Positions 24,337 to 32,952 are shown, counted from the stretch's first letter. The stretch is 64,000 nt of DNA from Gordonibacter massiliensis (ex Traore et al. 2017) (GCA_900170005.1 LT827128.1:3716168-3780167), one strand, 5' to 3'. The notes: generated from the letters alone by a model not told the origin. A program made the numbers and translations.

Positions 24337-25282
24337 TTTCAAAGAGAGCTATTGCGAACTTCAGGGACGCATCGCGCCCACCGCCGAAGCGCGTGCGAGG
24401 GTTGCCGAAGCCGTTCGATGGGAAGCCTTCGCCGGGAAGGCGGAGCGTTGCGGGGCCGACGGGTCGGATCGGGCTTGGCATCGGGCGGAAGCGGCGGATC
24501 GAACCGCGCGCCGCCACAAAAGCGCCGCACCTCGCTTCTTCGCTGCGGCCGCCTGCATCGCGCTCGTTTGCGCGGGGTTGATGGCCGTCGCCACGGATGG
24601 AGGGGGAGGGCGCAACCGCTTCGACATCCAAGCCTATGCGGTTGAGTCGGGTACCGTGCAGCCGTCTTGCGACGGTCTCGTCGCGTTCAGCTACGGAGAG
24701 GTGGCGAATGCGACGTCCGACGAGGGAGGAGGCCAGTTCACGGGGTGCATGTTCCAGATCGCGGGCGAGAGCATCGAGAGCGCGGAGGTGTCTCTCGATC
24801 GCGGCGAGCTCTACCGTTGCGACGAGGAATGGGTGCAGGCGGAAGGCGGCGAGATGGAGGCGTTGATGGCGGCCGAGGGTGACTGGCAGGCTTCTCTTGC
24901 GAAAGTATACGCCGACGGCCGCGCGCATCTGTTTCGCTTCACGCGGCTTGGACCCTCGGTCGTCGAAGGGGGTTCTGGCGCTTCCGGGATGCGGTTCGGC
25001 ATTTGGCTGCCCGATGCGAACGACGGGGAGAGCGCGCCTTCCGGGCCGGGCGCGAACATGCTGCCGCTCGATTGGCTCGACGGTGCGAAGCTGACCGTGT
25101 CCGTTCGGTTCGCCGACGGGTCAAGCGAAGCCAAGGAGGTCGTGCTCCATACGGGCTACCTCGAAACCACCATGGTCGAAGAGAATGGAGTCGAGTGGCG
25201 CGTGGCCGTTCCCGAACTTGCCGACGGACCCGATCCGTCCGGCCAGTCAACGTGCTACACGCTTTACGGTACCATCCAATAA
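24323..25282 (+). CDS. Membrane anti-sigma-like protein
   Basis: A protein of 319 residues. The N-terminal 75 residues are charged (MDIDDFKESYCELQGRIAPT), a membrane segment follows (FFAAAACIALVCAGLMAVAT), and about 220 residues lie outside. The layout is the same as that of the protein at 6125-7114, including the segment soon after the membrane helix (FDIQAYAVESGTVQ compared with FALAAYADEGGSS). GGGAGG precedes the ATG, which lies inside the sigma gene. It is the likely membrane sensor and inhibitor of that sigma factor. Confidence 0.65.
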   Translation: MDIDDFKESYCELQGRIAPTAEARARVAEAVRWEAFAGKAERCGADGSDRAWHRAEAADRTARRHKSAAPRFFAAAACIALVCAGLMAVATDGGGGRNRFDIQAYAVESGTVQPSCDGLVAFSYGEVANATSDEGGGQFTGCMFQIAGESIESAEVSLDRGELYRCDEEWVQAEGGEMEALMAAEGDWQASLAKVYADGRAHLFRFTRLGPSVVEGGSGASGMRFGIWLPDANDGESAPSGPGANMLPLDWLDGAKLTVSVRFADGSSEAKEVVLHTGYLETTMVEENGVEWRVAVPELADGPDPSGQSTCYTLYGTIQ

Positions 25283-25433
25283 AGCCTCCTTCGCAGTCGA
25301 GATGCGACCTATGCGCGCGAGCGGGGAGGGAGGCGCCGCCCGCCTGCCGTTACGCTCCCGTAAGCCAGTCGCCATATACCTGCCGCATCGATGCTATATG
25401 CTACCTACGAAACAACAGTTAGGAGCAAGCATC

Positions 25434-26135
25434 ATGATCAACGTCATCAAGCGCGAAACCATGGGCAGGAGCGAGCGCGGTTGGCTGCACAGCCAATTCC
25501 ATTTCTCGTTCGCCGAGTACTATAACCCCGACAACATCAGATTCGGCGCGCTGCGCGTCGTGAACGACGACACGTTCGATCCGCACGGCGGGTTCGACAC
25601 GCACCCCCATGAGGACATGGAGATCGTAAGCTACGTGGTGGACGGCCGCCTCACGCACCGCGACAGCATGGGCAACGGCAGCACGCTCGGGCGCGGCGAC
25701 GCGCAGTACATGAGCGCCGGCACGGGCGTTCGGCACAGCGAGTTCAACAACACCGACGAGCCGCTGCGCTTCCTGCAGATATGGATACTGCCCGACGCGA
25801 AGGGCTACGAGCCGAACTACGGCGACCACCGTTTCGCGTGGGAGGACCGCGTGGGGCAGTGGCTGGCCATCGCCTCCGGCAGGCAGGGCGCGGCGCCTAT
25901 CGCCATCCATCAGGACATGGACGTGTCGGTGGCCATGCTCGATGCCGGCGAGACGCTGAGCTACGACCTGAAGCCGGGTCGGCAGGCTTATCTCATCCAA
26001 ATCGAGGGCGAAGGGGAGGTCAACGGCAACAAGCTCACCGAGCGCGATGCCGCGGAGATCACCGACGAGGCGGAAGCGACCGTTCGCGCAAAGACGCCCT
26101 CGCACTACATCCTGTTCGATATGGCCGCCGAATAA
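25434..26135 (+). CDS. Pirin family protein (bicupin)
   Basis: A protein of 234 residues. The N-terminal cupin has the pirin metal motif GGFDTHPHEDMEIVSYVVDG and a later His in GTGVRHSEFN; the C-terminal cupin is degenerate. Bacterial pirins of this size include quercetin-2,3-dioxygenase-like (YhhW) proteins, although many have other roles. AGGAG lies nine bases before ATG 25434. The frame extends further upstream but without similarity. It stands alone, followed by a strong hairpin. Confidence 0.9.
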   Translation: MINVIKRETMGRSERGWLHSQFHFSFAEYYNPDNIRFGALRVVNDDTFDPHGGFDTHPHEDMEIVSYVVDGRLTHRDSMGNGSTLGRGDAQYMSAGTGVRHSEFNNTDEPLRFLQIWILPDAKGYEPNYGDHRFAWEDRVGQWLAIASGRQGAAPIAIHQDMDVSVAMLDAGETLSYDLKPGRQAYLIQIEGEGEVNGNKLTERDAAEITDEAEATVRAKTPSHYILFDMAAE

Positions 26136-26153
26136 GCGCGTTTTGTCGAAGTC

Positions 26154-26184
26154 GCCCGCCCGGCCGGAATCCTGCCGGGCGGGC
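26154..26184 (+). terminator. Hairpin downstream of the pirin gene
   Basis: GCCCGCCCGGC (26154-26164) pairs with GCCGGGCGGGC (26174-26184) around a nine-base loop. It is very stable but has no T tract. A second hairpin (CGCTGCC ... GGCAGCG) follows near 26229-26255. Confidence 0.6.
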
Positions 26185-26401
26185 TATCCGGGCGGGTCCC
26201 CGTCGATTCGAAACAGGCACCTTTCGCGCTGCCGTCCGATCTGGGCGGCAGCGTTTCACATGCAAGCCCCTTCCGTAAAGATTTTTCCCGCGTTGCTCCC
26301 TATACTGGGCGCGAAGGTCGGCAGCGGGCGCATGACCGCGCGCCGACGTGGTGCGGGCGGCGAGCGGTCCGCTCGAGCGATCCGAGGGCAAGGGGGCGGA
26401 A

Positions 26402-27364
26402 ATGGGCATTCTCTACCAAGCAGAAGATCCGTTGTACTGGGTTATCTGGCTGTTCGTGCTGTTCGCGCTCATGGCGTTCAACGAGTTGGGACGCGTGAGG
26501 TTGTGGTGCGGCATGGTGCTGTTCGCGGTCGTGCCCCTGACGCTCACCATCTTCGTGTGGCCCACCACGGCCGCTCCCGGCAACGAGTACGGAACCGGCA
26601 CGTGGTTCAACTGGGTGAAGACGTATTCGGCCTTGGCAGGTTGCCTCGGGTTCATGGCGTTGCGCTTCGTGAAGTGGCGCGGCGCGGACGGCGCGACCCA
26701 CCACCTGTACGAGAAGCGCTGGGCGCTGTGCTTCCCGCCGCTCATCCTGGCCGTGAACATCGCCGAGGCCGTCGTCCGCGACTTCCAGGTGTTCAGCTTC
26801 GGGTTGTGGCAGGGCGGCATCGTCGAGAACCTGTGGACCATCTCGGGGCCGTGGAACATCATGAACGGCATCGCCGGCATCCTCAACATCGTAACCATCT
26901 GCGGTTGGTTCGGCATCATCATCTCGAAAGATTCGTCGAAGGACATGATCTGGCCCGACATGATCTGGGCGTGGATCATCGCGTACGACCTGTGGAACTT
27001 CGCCTACACGTACAACTGCATCTCCGACCACTCGGCCTACGCCGGTCTGGCGCTGCTTTTGGCGTGCACCATCCCCACGTTCTTCATCAAGAAAGGGGCG
27101 TGGCTGCAGCATCGCGCGCAGACGCTGGCGCTGTGGATCATGTTCGTGATGACCGTGCCGCAGTTCGCCGACGTGTTGGCGCCCATCCCCACCACGCACA
27201 ACCCGACCGCGTTCTTCGCCGTGAGCCTGCTCGCGCTGGTTGCGAACGTCGCCGTGGCCGTGTACCAGTTCCGCAAGATTCGCCGCGACAAGCTCAATCC
27301 GCTCACCGACGAGCTCTACGCCGACACGAAGGCGTACCGCAAGGTGCTCGAGGAGAACGAATAG
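26402..27364 (+). CDS. DUF5692-like multi-pass membrane protein
   Basis: A protein of 320 residues with about eight membrane segments and conserved aromatic/acidic patches between them, for example GPWNIMNGIAGILNIVTICG and WIIAYDLWNFAYTYNC. This pattern matches my memory of DUF5692, a family of unknown function common in gut anaerobes. ATG 26402 has a GGGGGCGG site; a TATACT at 26300-26305 may be the -10. The TetR-type regulator directly downstream in the same direction may control it. No transport or enzyme motif is visible. Confidence 0.7.
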   Translation: MGILYQAEDPLYWVIWLFVLFALMAFNELGRVRLWCGMVLFAVVPLTLTIFVWPTTAAPGNEYGTGTWFNWVKTYSALAGCLGFMALRFVKWRGADGATHHLYEKRWALCFPPLILAVNIAEAVVRDFQVFSFGLWQGGIVENLWTISGPWNIMNGIAGILNIVTICGWFGIIISKDSSKDMIWPDMIWAWIIAYDLWNFAYTYNCISDHSAYAGLALLLACTIPTFFIKKGAWLQHRAQTLALWIMFVMTVPQFADVLAPIPTTHNPTAFFAVSLLALVANVAVAVYQFRKIRRDKLNPLTDELYADTKAYRKVLEENE

Positions 27365-27500
27365 GGGGCCGGAGCGCAAAGGAAAACCGAGAACGGGCCC
27401 GATGCCGTCCATGGCCGATGAGCCGCGCATACCGTATACTGGTGCCGTCCGCTCCGTTCGGGGTGGGCGGCATTGGCGCGCAAGGGGAAAGGAACCGGCC

Positions 27501-28178
27501 ATGCGGCTCGGCACGCGGCAGACGAGGTACGCTCCTATCAGCACGGAGTGCGGCGCGCAAGGCGCGGAGCGGGGTCGTCTGGAAGGCGTGGCGGGCGACA
27601 TCATGCTGGCAGCGCGCGGTTTGTTCGAGACGCGGGGCGTGCGGGCGACCACGGTGAAGGACATCGCCGCCGAGGCGGGCGTGACGCGCGAATTGGTGTA
27701 CTACTACTTCGAGAACAAGCAGGCCGTCATCGAGGCCGTGCTCGACGACTATGTGGAGGACCTTGTCGAGAGCGTGTGCGTGTGGAACGAGTCGCGGAAG
27801 TTCGGCGACATGGCCGGCTCGTTGCGCGCCTGCGTGGCCACGTTCCGCCGTGCGCTGTACGACGCGGTCGGAAACCCGCGCCCCATGATAGCCGTGTTGG
27901 AGGAGCTGGGCGTGCGCGACTCGTTCGACGTGCGCGCCGTGCGAGAGACGGTCGACTGCATCAACGGGCGCGTGGTGGCGGAGTACGCCGCCTATCGCCA
28001 GATAGAGATCGACTTCGTGTACGAGATGTTCTGCGTGGTCATATTCGGCCTGGTGGGCCTGGTGAAGCTCAATCCCGACGTCTCGGACGAGACGCTCATG
28101 AAGGTGATCGAGCAAACGCTGCGCCTGGATATGGAGCCGCTCGAACCGCCCGGCTCCGACAGCGCGAGCGGAGAGTGA
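27501..28178 (+). CDS. TetR/AcrR family transcriptional regulator
   Basis: A protein of 225 residues. The N-terminal helix-turn-helix is clear: ARGLFETRGVRATTVKDIAA followed by EAGVTRELVYYYFENKQAVI. The C-terminal ligand-binding part contains a hydrophobic helix (FVYEMFCVVIFGLVGLVKLN). AAAGGA precedes ATG 27501. A TATACT at 27433-27438 is a possible -10. The DUF5692 gene upstream is the obvious candidate target. The effector is unknown. Confidence 0.9.
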   Translation: MRLGTRQTRYAPISTECGAQGAERGRLEGVAGDIMLAARGLFETRGVRATTVKDIAAEAGVTRELVYYYFENKQAVIEAVLDDYVEDLVESVCVWNESRKFGDMAGSLRACVATFRRALYDAVGNPRPMIAVLEELGVRDSFDVRAVRETVDCINGRVVAEYAAYRQIEIDFVYEMFCVVIFGLVGLVKLNPDVSDETLMKVIEQTLRLDMEPLEPPGSDSASGE

Positions 28179-28200
28179 CGCCGGCGCGGAGGTGGACCTT

Positions 28201-28287
28201 CGTAGGGGCGGGTTGCTGCCCGCCCGGCGGGGAGACGTGCGGGGCAGCATAACAAATGCGGCGAGCGCGTCGTGCGCTCGCCGCATT
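28201..28287. repeat. CGTAGGGGCG-family repeat with adjoining hairpin
   Basis: It opens CGTAGGGGCGGGTTGCTGCC and continues CGCCCGGCG, then after 25 bases a perfect 14-base hairpin AATGCGGCGAGCGC (28255-28268) with its complement at 28274-28287. Both parts correspond to the outer and inner palindromes of the unit inside recQ. The hairpin also lies between convergent genes and may end both transcripts. Confidence 0.8.
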
Positions 28288-28336
28288 GCTTGCGTGCTCC
28301 GGCTGCTTTGCTCTGAGCGGCTTGCAGCCGGTTCCC

Positions 28337-29440
28337 CTACGCGGCGACCGGCTCGTCCGACGCGGGAAGAAGCGCTCCGTCGGCGCCTCCGCCGACGAAG
28401 CCCAAGGTGATGCTGCCGTTCATGGCTGAGGCCGTCACCTGCTTCGACGCGTTGGCGTTGCCCTGCGGCGCATGCACGCTTCCGTGCGTCGATTGGGCGT
28501 CGATGCGGTAGTCGTCGGCCGATCCGACGAAGGTCGCGTTCACATGTCCGCTGCCGGTTCCGAAGGACGCGAGGGCCGCGTCGAGGCTCGTCATGTCGAT
28601 GCTGCCGTTTATCGTGCGGGCGTCCAGCGAGCCGGCTGTCATGTTGTCGGAGGTCACGTTGCCGCTCGTCGTGTCGAAGGAGACGCTGTCGGCTGCGACG
28701 TCTTGGGCGACCACGCTGCCGTTCATGGTGTGGGCGACGAGCGTTTTCGCGTTGATGCCGCTCATGCCCACGTTGCCGCTCGCGGTGCTCAGGGCCACGT
28801 CGTCGGCCGCCACGTCGTTCGCGACCACGCTGCCGTTCGTGGACGAAGCGCTCACCTTCGTTGCGCGCACCCCGTTGACCGTGGCCGACCCCGACGTGGT
28901 GGCCAGGCTCATCTCGCCGGCTTCGAGGCGCGTCGCCTGCACGTAGCCGTTGACGGTGGTGGCCTTGCACGCCGTCAGGCCGGAAAGGCCGGTCGCGTCG
29001 ATGTTGCCGCTGACCGTTTCGGCTTCGATCGAGCCGGCGAAGCTGCGCGGCACCTTCACCACGGTGGTGCGGTCTTGGAAGTCCACCTTCATGATCATCA
29101 CGCCGGCGAGGGGAGAGCCCGTGCCGTCGATTTCCAGCACGCCGCCTTCGTCGGTGATCGTCATGCTCTTCTCGGTGCCGGTCCAGTACGTGACCTCGAT
29201 GGCGTCGCCGTCCGTCGGTTCGAAGCGCACGCCTTCGCCGCGGTCGCGCACGACGATGGCGGTGTGGGGCGCCTCCGCCTCGGCGTTCATGGTGCTTGTG
29301 TTCGAAGTCCAGTCGCGGGTGGTGTTCGACAGGTTCTCGAAGCGGAAGTCCGCCATGGCGAAGGCGCCCATGGACAGCGCGGCTCCGCCCAGCAAGAGCA
29401 CGGTGGCGACGATCAGCACAACTTTACGCGCGGTTGTCAT
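28337..29440 (-). CDS. DUF4097-family beta-strand repeat protein
   Basis: A protein of 367 residues with an N-terminal membrane anchor (VVLIVATVLLLGGAALSMGA) and a long series of short beta-helix-like repeats around NGSV, SGNV and TTVNGYVQAT, typical of DUF4097 and related adhesin-like domains. It is probably exposed outside the membrane. AAAGGAG precedes ATG 29440, which overlaps the preceding gene by four bases. It is the third gene of the PadR-DUF1700-DUF4097 operon, a common combination in Firmicutes and Actinobacteria that may respond to envelope stress. Confidence 0.85.
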   Translation of the reverse strand: MTTARKVVLIVATVLLLGGAALSMGAFAMADFRFENLSNTTRDWTSNTSTMNAEAEAPHTAIVVRDRGEGVRFEPTDGDAIEVTYWTGTEKSMTITDEGGVLEIDGTGSPLAGVMIMKVDFQDRTTVVKVPRSFAGSIEAETVSGNIDATGLSGLTACKATTVNGYVQATRLEAGEMSLATTSGSATVNGVRATKVSASSTNGSVVANDVAADDVALSTASGNVGMSGINAKTLVAHTMNGSVVAQDVAADSVSFDTTSGNVTSDNMTAGSLDARTINGSIDMTSLDAALASFGTGSGHVNATFVGSADDYRIDAQSTHGSVHAPQGNANASKQVTASAMNGSITLGFVGGGADGALLPASDEPVAA

Positions 29441-30312
29441 GGTTCTGCGCTCCTTTCGAGCTTGAGTCCCCGTGCGCCGGCGTGCCGGGCGTGGACGGGA
29501 AGGGCACGGTGGCCGTGTTCGGACCGGAAGGCTGCGTCGCGTTCGGGTGCGCGGGGGCAGGAGGGAAGGGCGCGGTCGTCGTGTTCGGATAAGCGGGGGC
29601 GTAAGGCGGAGCCGGGTAAGCAGTAAGGCGGAGCCGGGTAAGCAGAGGGGGGAGCGGGAGGCGCGCCGACCCCGACCGGCATGCCGGAGGCGGCTGCGTA
29701 GGTCGTGCCGGCGTTTTCGTCGCTCTTGGCGCGCTTCACGAACAGCCCCTTGATCCAGCGGGCGAACTGGCGGGTCAGGTTGAACAGCCCCTTGCTGGCC
29801 GCCAGCACGCCGAACCAGGCGAACAGCCCCACCCCGGCGCCGGCCAGCCCGCATCCCAGCAGGTAGGTGGCGGTGAGGGGATAGCCCGTGCCGAGGCACC
29901 AGACGAACCCCACGATGCCGATGGGCCCGCACAGCAGCAGCGCGGCCACGGTTATCCACAGCGCCACGATGACCGCCCAGATGGACAGGTAGATCGAAAA
30001 CGCGGTCACGATCAGGGCCAGCGCTATCGGCACCCAGATGGGCGAGAACACCACCAACAGCACGATGTTGAGCGTGCGGCTGCCCGTGTTCGCCTTCGCG
30101 ATGGCTTTGGGGATGGCCGGCGTCTCGGCGATGATCTGGGCCGCGATGGCGCCCACGGGCCCGAGCGCCGCCACGGCGTCCTGCTCGCTCATGCCGTCTT
30201 CCACCCGGTCGTCGATCATTTCCGAGTAGAACGCTATCGACTGCTCCACCTCGTAGGATGGCAGCTTGCCGAGCGAGCGCCGCAGCGCGTCTACAAACTC
30301 GGTCTTGTTCAT
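29437..30312 (-). CDS. DUF1700 membrane protein with a frame-shifted C-terminal tail
   Basis: A protein of 291 residues. The first 70 residues match DUF1700 (FVDALRRSLGKLPSYEVEQS, AVAALGPVGAIAAQI), followed by four to five membrane segments and a Pro-rich tail. A 22-base perfect tandem duplication at 29602-29645 changes the frame in this tail. Removing one copy would restore a coherent tail (APAYPNTTTAPFPPAPAHPN and onward) ending in a TAA a few bases inside the DUF4097 gene. The present tail (LSEHDDRALPSCPRAPERDA) looks like an out-of-frame read. The start overlaps padR by four bases. Confidence 0.8.
   Translation of the reverse strand: MNKTEFVDALRRSLGKLPSYEVEQSIAFYSEMIDDRVEDGMSEQDAVAALGPVGAIAAQIIAETPAIPKAIAKANTGSRTLNIVLLVVFSPIWVPIALALIVTAFSIYLSIWAVIVALWITVAALLLCGPIGIVGFVWCLGTGYPLTATYLLGCGLAGAGVGLFAWFGVLAASKGLFNLTRQFARWIKGLFVKRAKSDENAGTTYAAASGMPVGVGAPPAPPSAYPAPPYCLPGSALRPRLSEHDDRALPSCPRAPERDAAFRSEHGHRALPVHARHAGARGLKLERSAEP
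29602..29645. repeat. 22-base perfect tandem duplication in the DUF1700 gene
   Basis: TAAGGCGGAGCCGGGTAAGC plus AG occurs twice in direct succession (29602-29623 and 29624-29645). Twenty-two bases is not a multiple of three, so each added or lost copy shifts the reading frame of the Pro-rich tail. Confidence 0.95.
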
Positions 30313-30623
30313 TTTCGGGCACCTCGTTTCACGTAATCGTAGATGGACACGACGTCGTCCCGCTCGCGCAGGAACTCGTCGATATGGCGCACGCCCGCTT
30401 CGGTGATGCGGTAGTACTTGCGCAGGCGCCCGTTGTGCTCGACGGAGTAGGTCGTGAGCAGTCCTGCCGTTTCAAGTCGCTTGAGCAGGGGGTAGAGCGT
30501 CGACTCGGTCAGGTTCAGAATGGCGGGCACGTCTTTGACGATCTGGTAGCCGTAGGAGTCCTGGCGGTTGATCGAGGCGAGCACGCAGACTTCGAGGAAC
30601 CCTCGCTTCATCTGTGCGTCCAT
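30309..30623 (-). CDS. PadR family transcriptional regulator
   Basis: A protein of 104 residues, the short (subfamily 2) PadR form: MDAQMKRGFLEVCVLASINR, DSYGYQIVKDVPAILNLTES, TLYPLLKRLETAGLLTTYSV. The winged helix is complete and the C-terminal dimer helix is short. AAAGGAGG lies seven bases before ATG 30623. A near-ideal palindrome sits just upstream (30640-30668), so it probably represses its own operon with DUF1700 and DUF4097. Confidence 0.9.
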   Translation of the reverse strand: MDAQMKRGFLEVCVLASINRQDSYGYQIVKDVPAILNLTESTLYPLLKRLETAGLLTTYSVEHNGRLRKYYRITEAGVRHIDEFLRERDDVVSIYDYVKRGARK

Positions 30624-30639
30624 AGCATACCTCCTTTCG

Positions 30640-30668
30640 CCCGATACTATACAACGCATAGTATCGGG
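30640..30668. promoter_or_regulatory. Palindromic operator upstream of padR
   Basis: CCCGATACTAT (30640-30650) and its exact complement ATAGTATCGGG (30658-30668) flank seven bases. It overlaps the expected promoter, 17 bases upstream of the padR start. PadR regulators bind such palindromes. Confidence 0.7.
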
Positions 30669-31031
30669 CGTCAACGGGTATTTGGAGAACATGCGAGCCT
30701 TTGTCAGAACGCCGGCAAAGTTTCCGGTTCGGTGTATGCGAGTAAGCTGACGTGCGGAGACGGTCGATGAGGGGAAGGCCGCTGCGACAGAGGCGGCCGG
30801 GGCTTCGTTTTTGTCGGGTTGGCGGCCAGCGAAAAACGCGCCGGGTGTACACCCCGCGCCGAACCGCGATCGACGTGCGTCGATGCCCGGTCGCTTGCGG
30901 GTCGGGGCGCTCGAGGGTGGACCGGACGGCCCGCCGCTGTCAGCTGCGACTTCTCGGAGCCGGGTGGCTTCGCGGCTACGTGCCGGCCCGGGCCATGCCG
31001 GCAGTGGTCGGGCTCGTGGGCCGGGGTTGTC

Positions 31032-31193
31032 GGTGCGAAAATCACCGAAGCCCCCCTCCCTGGAAAGTACGTGGGATGCCGTTTTGATTTTGGAATATCG
31101 TGACCTGCGGAAACGCATTCGATGCGCATAGACGGGCGCGCGGAGGGGCCTTGGCGGGCGCCTCGGGTGGGGGACGTCGGTGATTTTTGCACC
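31032..31193. repeat. 162-bp inverted-repeat unit
   Basis: GGTGCGAAAATCACCGA (31032-31048) is complementary, with one or two mismatches, to TCGGTGATTTTTGCACC (31177-31193); C-rich and G-rich stretches just inside also pair. The interior shows no credible gene. It directly adjoins the next repeat unit. Confidence 0.65.
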
Positions 31194-31206
31194 AAACGGA
31201 GGGTTT

Positions 31207-31409
31207 CCGCTGTTAAACCAGCACTGACATGCACCCGGCCAGGTTGTCATCCTGAGCGGAGGCGGCGAAAGCCGCCGGAGTCGAAGGATCCCGCGCGGTG
31301 CCAACCGAAAGCGCTTCGGCTGTCGCCGCGCGGGATCCTTCGACTCGCTCCGCTCGCTCAGGATGACAACGCGTCGGCTTGCATAATGTCAATGCTGGTT
31401 TAACAGCGG
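31207..31409. repeat. 203-bp nested palindromic repeat (TTAAACCAG outer ends, TCATCCTGAGCG inner ends)
   Basis: The outer arms 31207-31230 and 31386-31409 match in 23 of 24 positions (CCGCTGTTAAACCAGCACTG and complement). Inside them GTCATCCTGAGCG (31246) pairs with CGCTCAGGATGAC (ends 31367), and inside those GGATCCCGCGCGG pairs with its complement. Copies or parts lie at 40007-40159, 49789-49952 and 51605-51626. Confidence 0.85.
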
Positions 31410-31465
31410 AGGAGGGTTCTCAACGTTAAACCACCGTTGACATGGTACAGGTCGGTTCGTTCCGC

Positions 31466-32899
31466 TCAAACCCCGCTGGCACCTTGGGCATCCGGCCGGA
31501 TGAATGCGACGACGGTGAGCAGCGTGCACGCGCCCAGCAGGCCGGAGAAGCCCAGCGCTAGGTGGTAGCCCAGATCAGGCGTTTGCGGCGTTGCGAACGC
31601 CGTGATGAGGAACGCCATGACGGCCGTGGCCATGGCAGCCACGATCTGGCGCGACATGATCATGAACGAGCTGCCGTCCGTCGTGATGCCCCGCTTCCGC
31701 AAGTCGGAGAGCCCCCACGCGGTCGTGGTGGGGATGAGCGTGGTCAGGCCCACGCATCGCAGCGTCTGGAAGACGGCGGCCGCCCACAGGGGAGCCGACG
31801 TGGGCAAAAACGCCATGCCCACCGCTCCGGCCGCCAGAAACGCCCCGCCGAAGATGGCCACGCGTCGCGGCCCCAGCTTGTCGGACGCCATGCCGGCCAA
31901 GGGCTCGAACACAAGCGCGGCGAACGCTCCCGGCAGCAGCACGAGCCCGGCGTCGAACGCGGAGTGCCCGCCGCCCTCGATGACGAACAGCGGCACGATG
32001 AGCGTCATGCCCAAAAAGCACCCGTAGAGGAAGCACTGCGCCGCGAAGCTCGCGCGGTACTTTCCCGATGCGAAGATACCCAGGTTCACCAGCGGGTTCG
32101 ATACCTTGCGTTGGCGGCGCAGGAACAGCGCCAAGCACATGCCTCCCACGCAGAGCGGTGCCCACACCAGCGGATGCGCCAGCTCGTAGTTCGCGGCGTC
32201 CGTGAATCCCACCAAAAGGCCGCCGAACCCGAGCGCCGCCAGCAGAAGCGAGGGCGTTTCCAGCCGAGCCGACGCGTTCGCCACGTCGCGCTCCTTCACG
32301 AACAGAAGCGTCAGGGCCAGCAGCACGGCCGACGACGCCACGAGCACCAGGAACAGGAAGCGCCAGCCGGCGGCCTCCATGATGGCGCCGCCGATGGTCG
32401 GCCCGATGTTCGGCGCGAAACCCAGCGCGATGCCGGCGATGCCCATGGCCGTGCCGTGGCGGTTCTCGGGGAAGCGCGTCATGGCGATGGTCTGCAAAAG
32501 CGGCATGAGGATGCCCGTGGCCACGGCCTCCAGCACCCGACCGATCAGCAGCATGGGAAAGTTCTGCGCCGCGAAGTCGCAGAGCGACCCGGCCAGGTAG
32601 AGCAGAAACGCTCCCGTGAGCAGGGATCGCACCGAGAACCGTTTGGTTAAATACGACGCCAGCGGAACGGCCACGCCCATGGAGAAGATGTAGGCCGTCG
32701 TGATCCACTGCCCCCAGCCTATCTCGGTGCCCAGATCGGCCAGCACGTCGGCAGCCATGGTGTTCAGCGCCGTCTGCGTGAGGCCGCCGAGCCCCGCGCC
32801 GATCGTGACGAGGGCGAACAGGATATAGGTTGCCGCCGGGGTTTTGACGGGGGAAGCCGGTGGAATCGGGGTAGGGGCTGAAGAGGCGGGGGTGGACAC
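31466..32899 (-). CDS. MFS multidrug exporter, DHA2 (14-helix) type
   Basis: A protein of 477 residues with thirteen to fourteen membrane segments. DHA2-type features include TEIGWGQWITTAYIFSMGVA after helix 1, SVRSLLTGAFLLYLAGSLCD, and the motif C-like GIALGFAPNIGPTIGGAIME in helix 5, typical of antiporters. It probably exports drugs or toxic compounds using proton motive force. The start is GTG 32899 with AAGGAG eight bases upstream. A TATAAT-containing promoter lies at 32953-32981. Confidence 0.9.
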   Translation of the reverse strand: MSTPASSAPTPIPPASPVKTPAATYILFALVTIGAGLGGLTQTALNTMAADVLADLGTEIGWGQWITTAYIFSMGVAVPLASYLTKRFSVRSLLTGAFLLYLAGSLCDFAAQNFPMLLIGRVLEAVATGILMPLLQTIAMTRFPENRHGTAMGIAGIALGFAPNIGPTIGGAIMEAAGWRFLFLVLVASSAVLLALTLLFVKERDVANASARLETPSLLLAALGFGGLLVGFTDAANYELAHPLVWAPLCVGGMCLALFLRRQRKVSNPLVNLGIFASGKYRASFAAQCFLYGCFLGMTLIVPLFVIEGGGHSAFDAGLVLLPGAFAALVFEPLAGMASDKLGPRRVAIFGGAFLAAGAVGMAFLPTSAPLWAAAVFQTLRCVGLTTLIPTTTAWGLSDLRKRGITTDGSSFMIMSRQIVAAMATAVMAFLITAFATPQTPDLGYHLALGFSGLLGACTLLTVVAFIRPDAQGASGV

Positions 32900-32952
32900 G
32901 GTCGATCTCCTTCGATGCGCACCTGACGGCGGAGCGCGTTCGGATATCGCTC

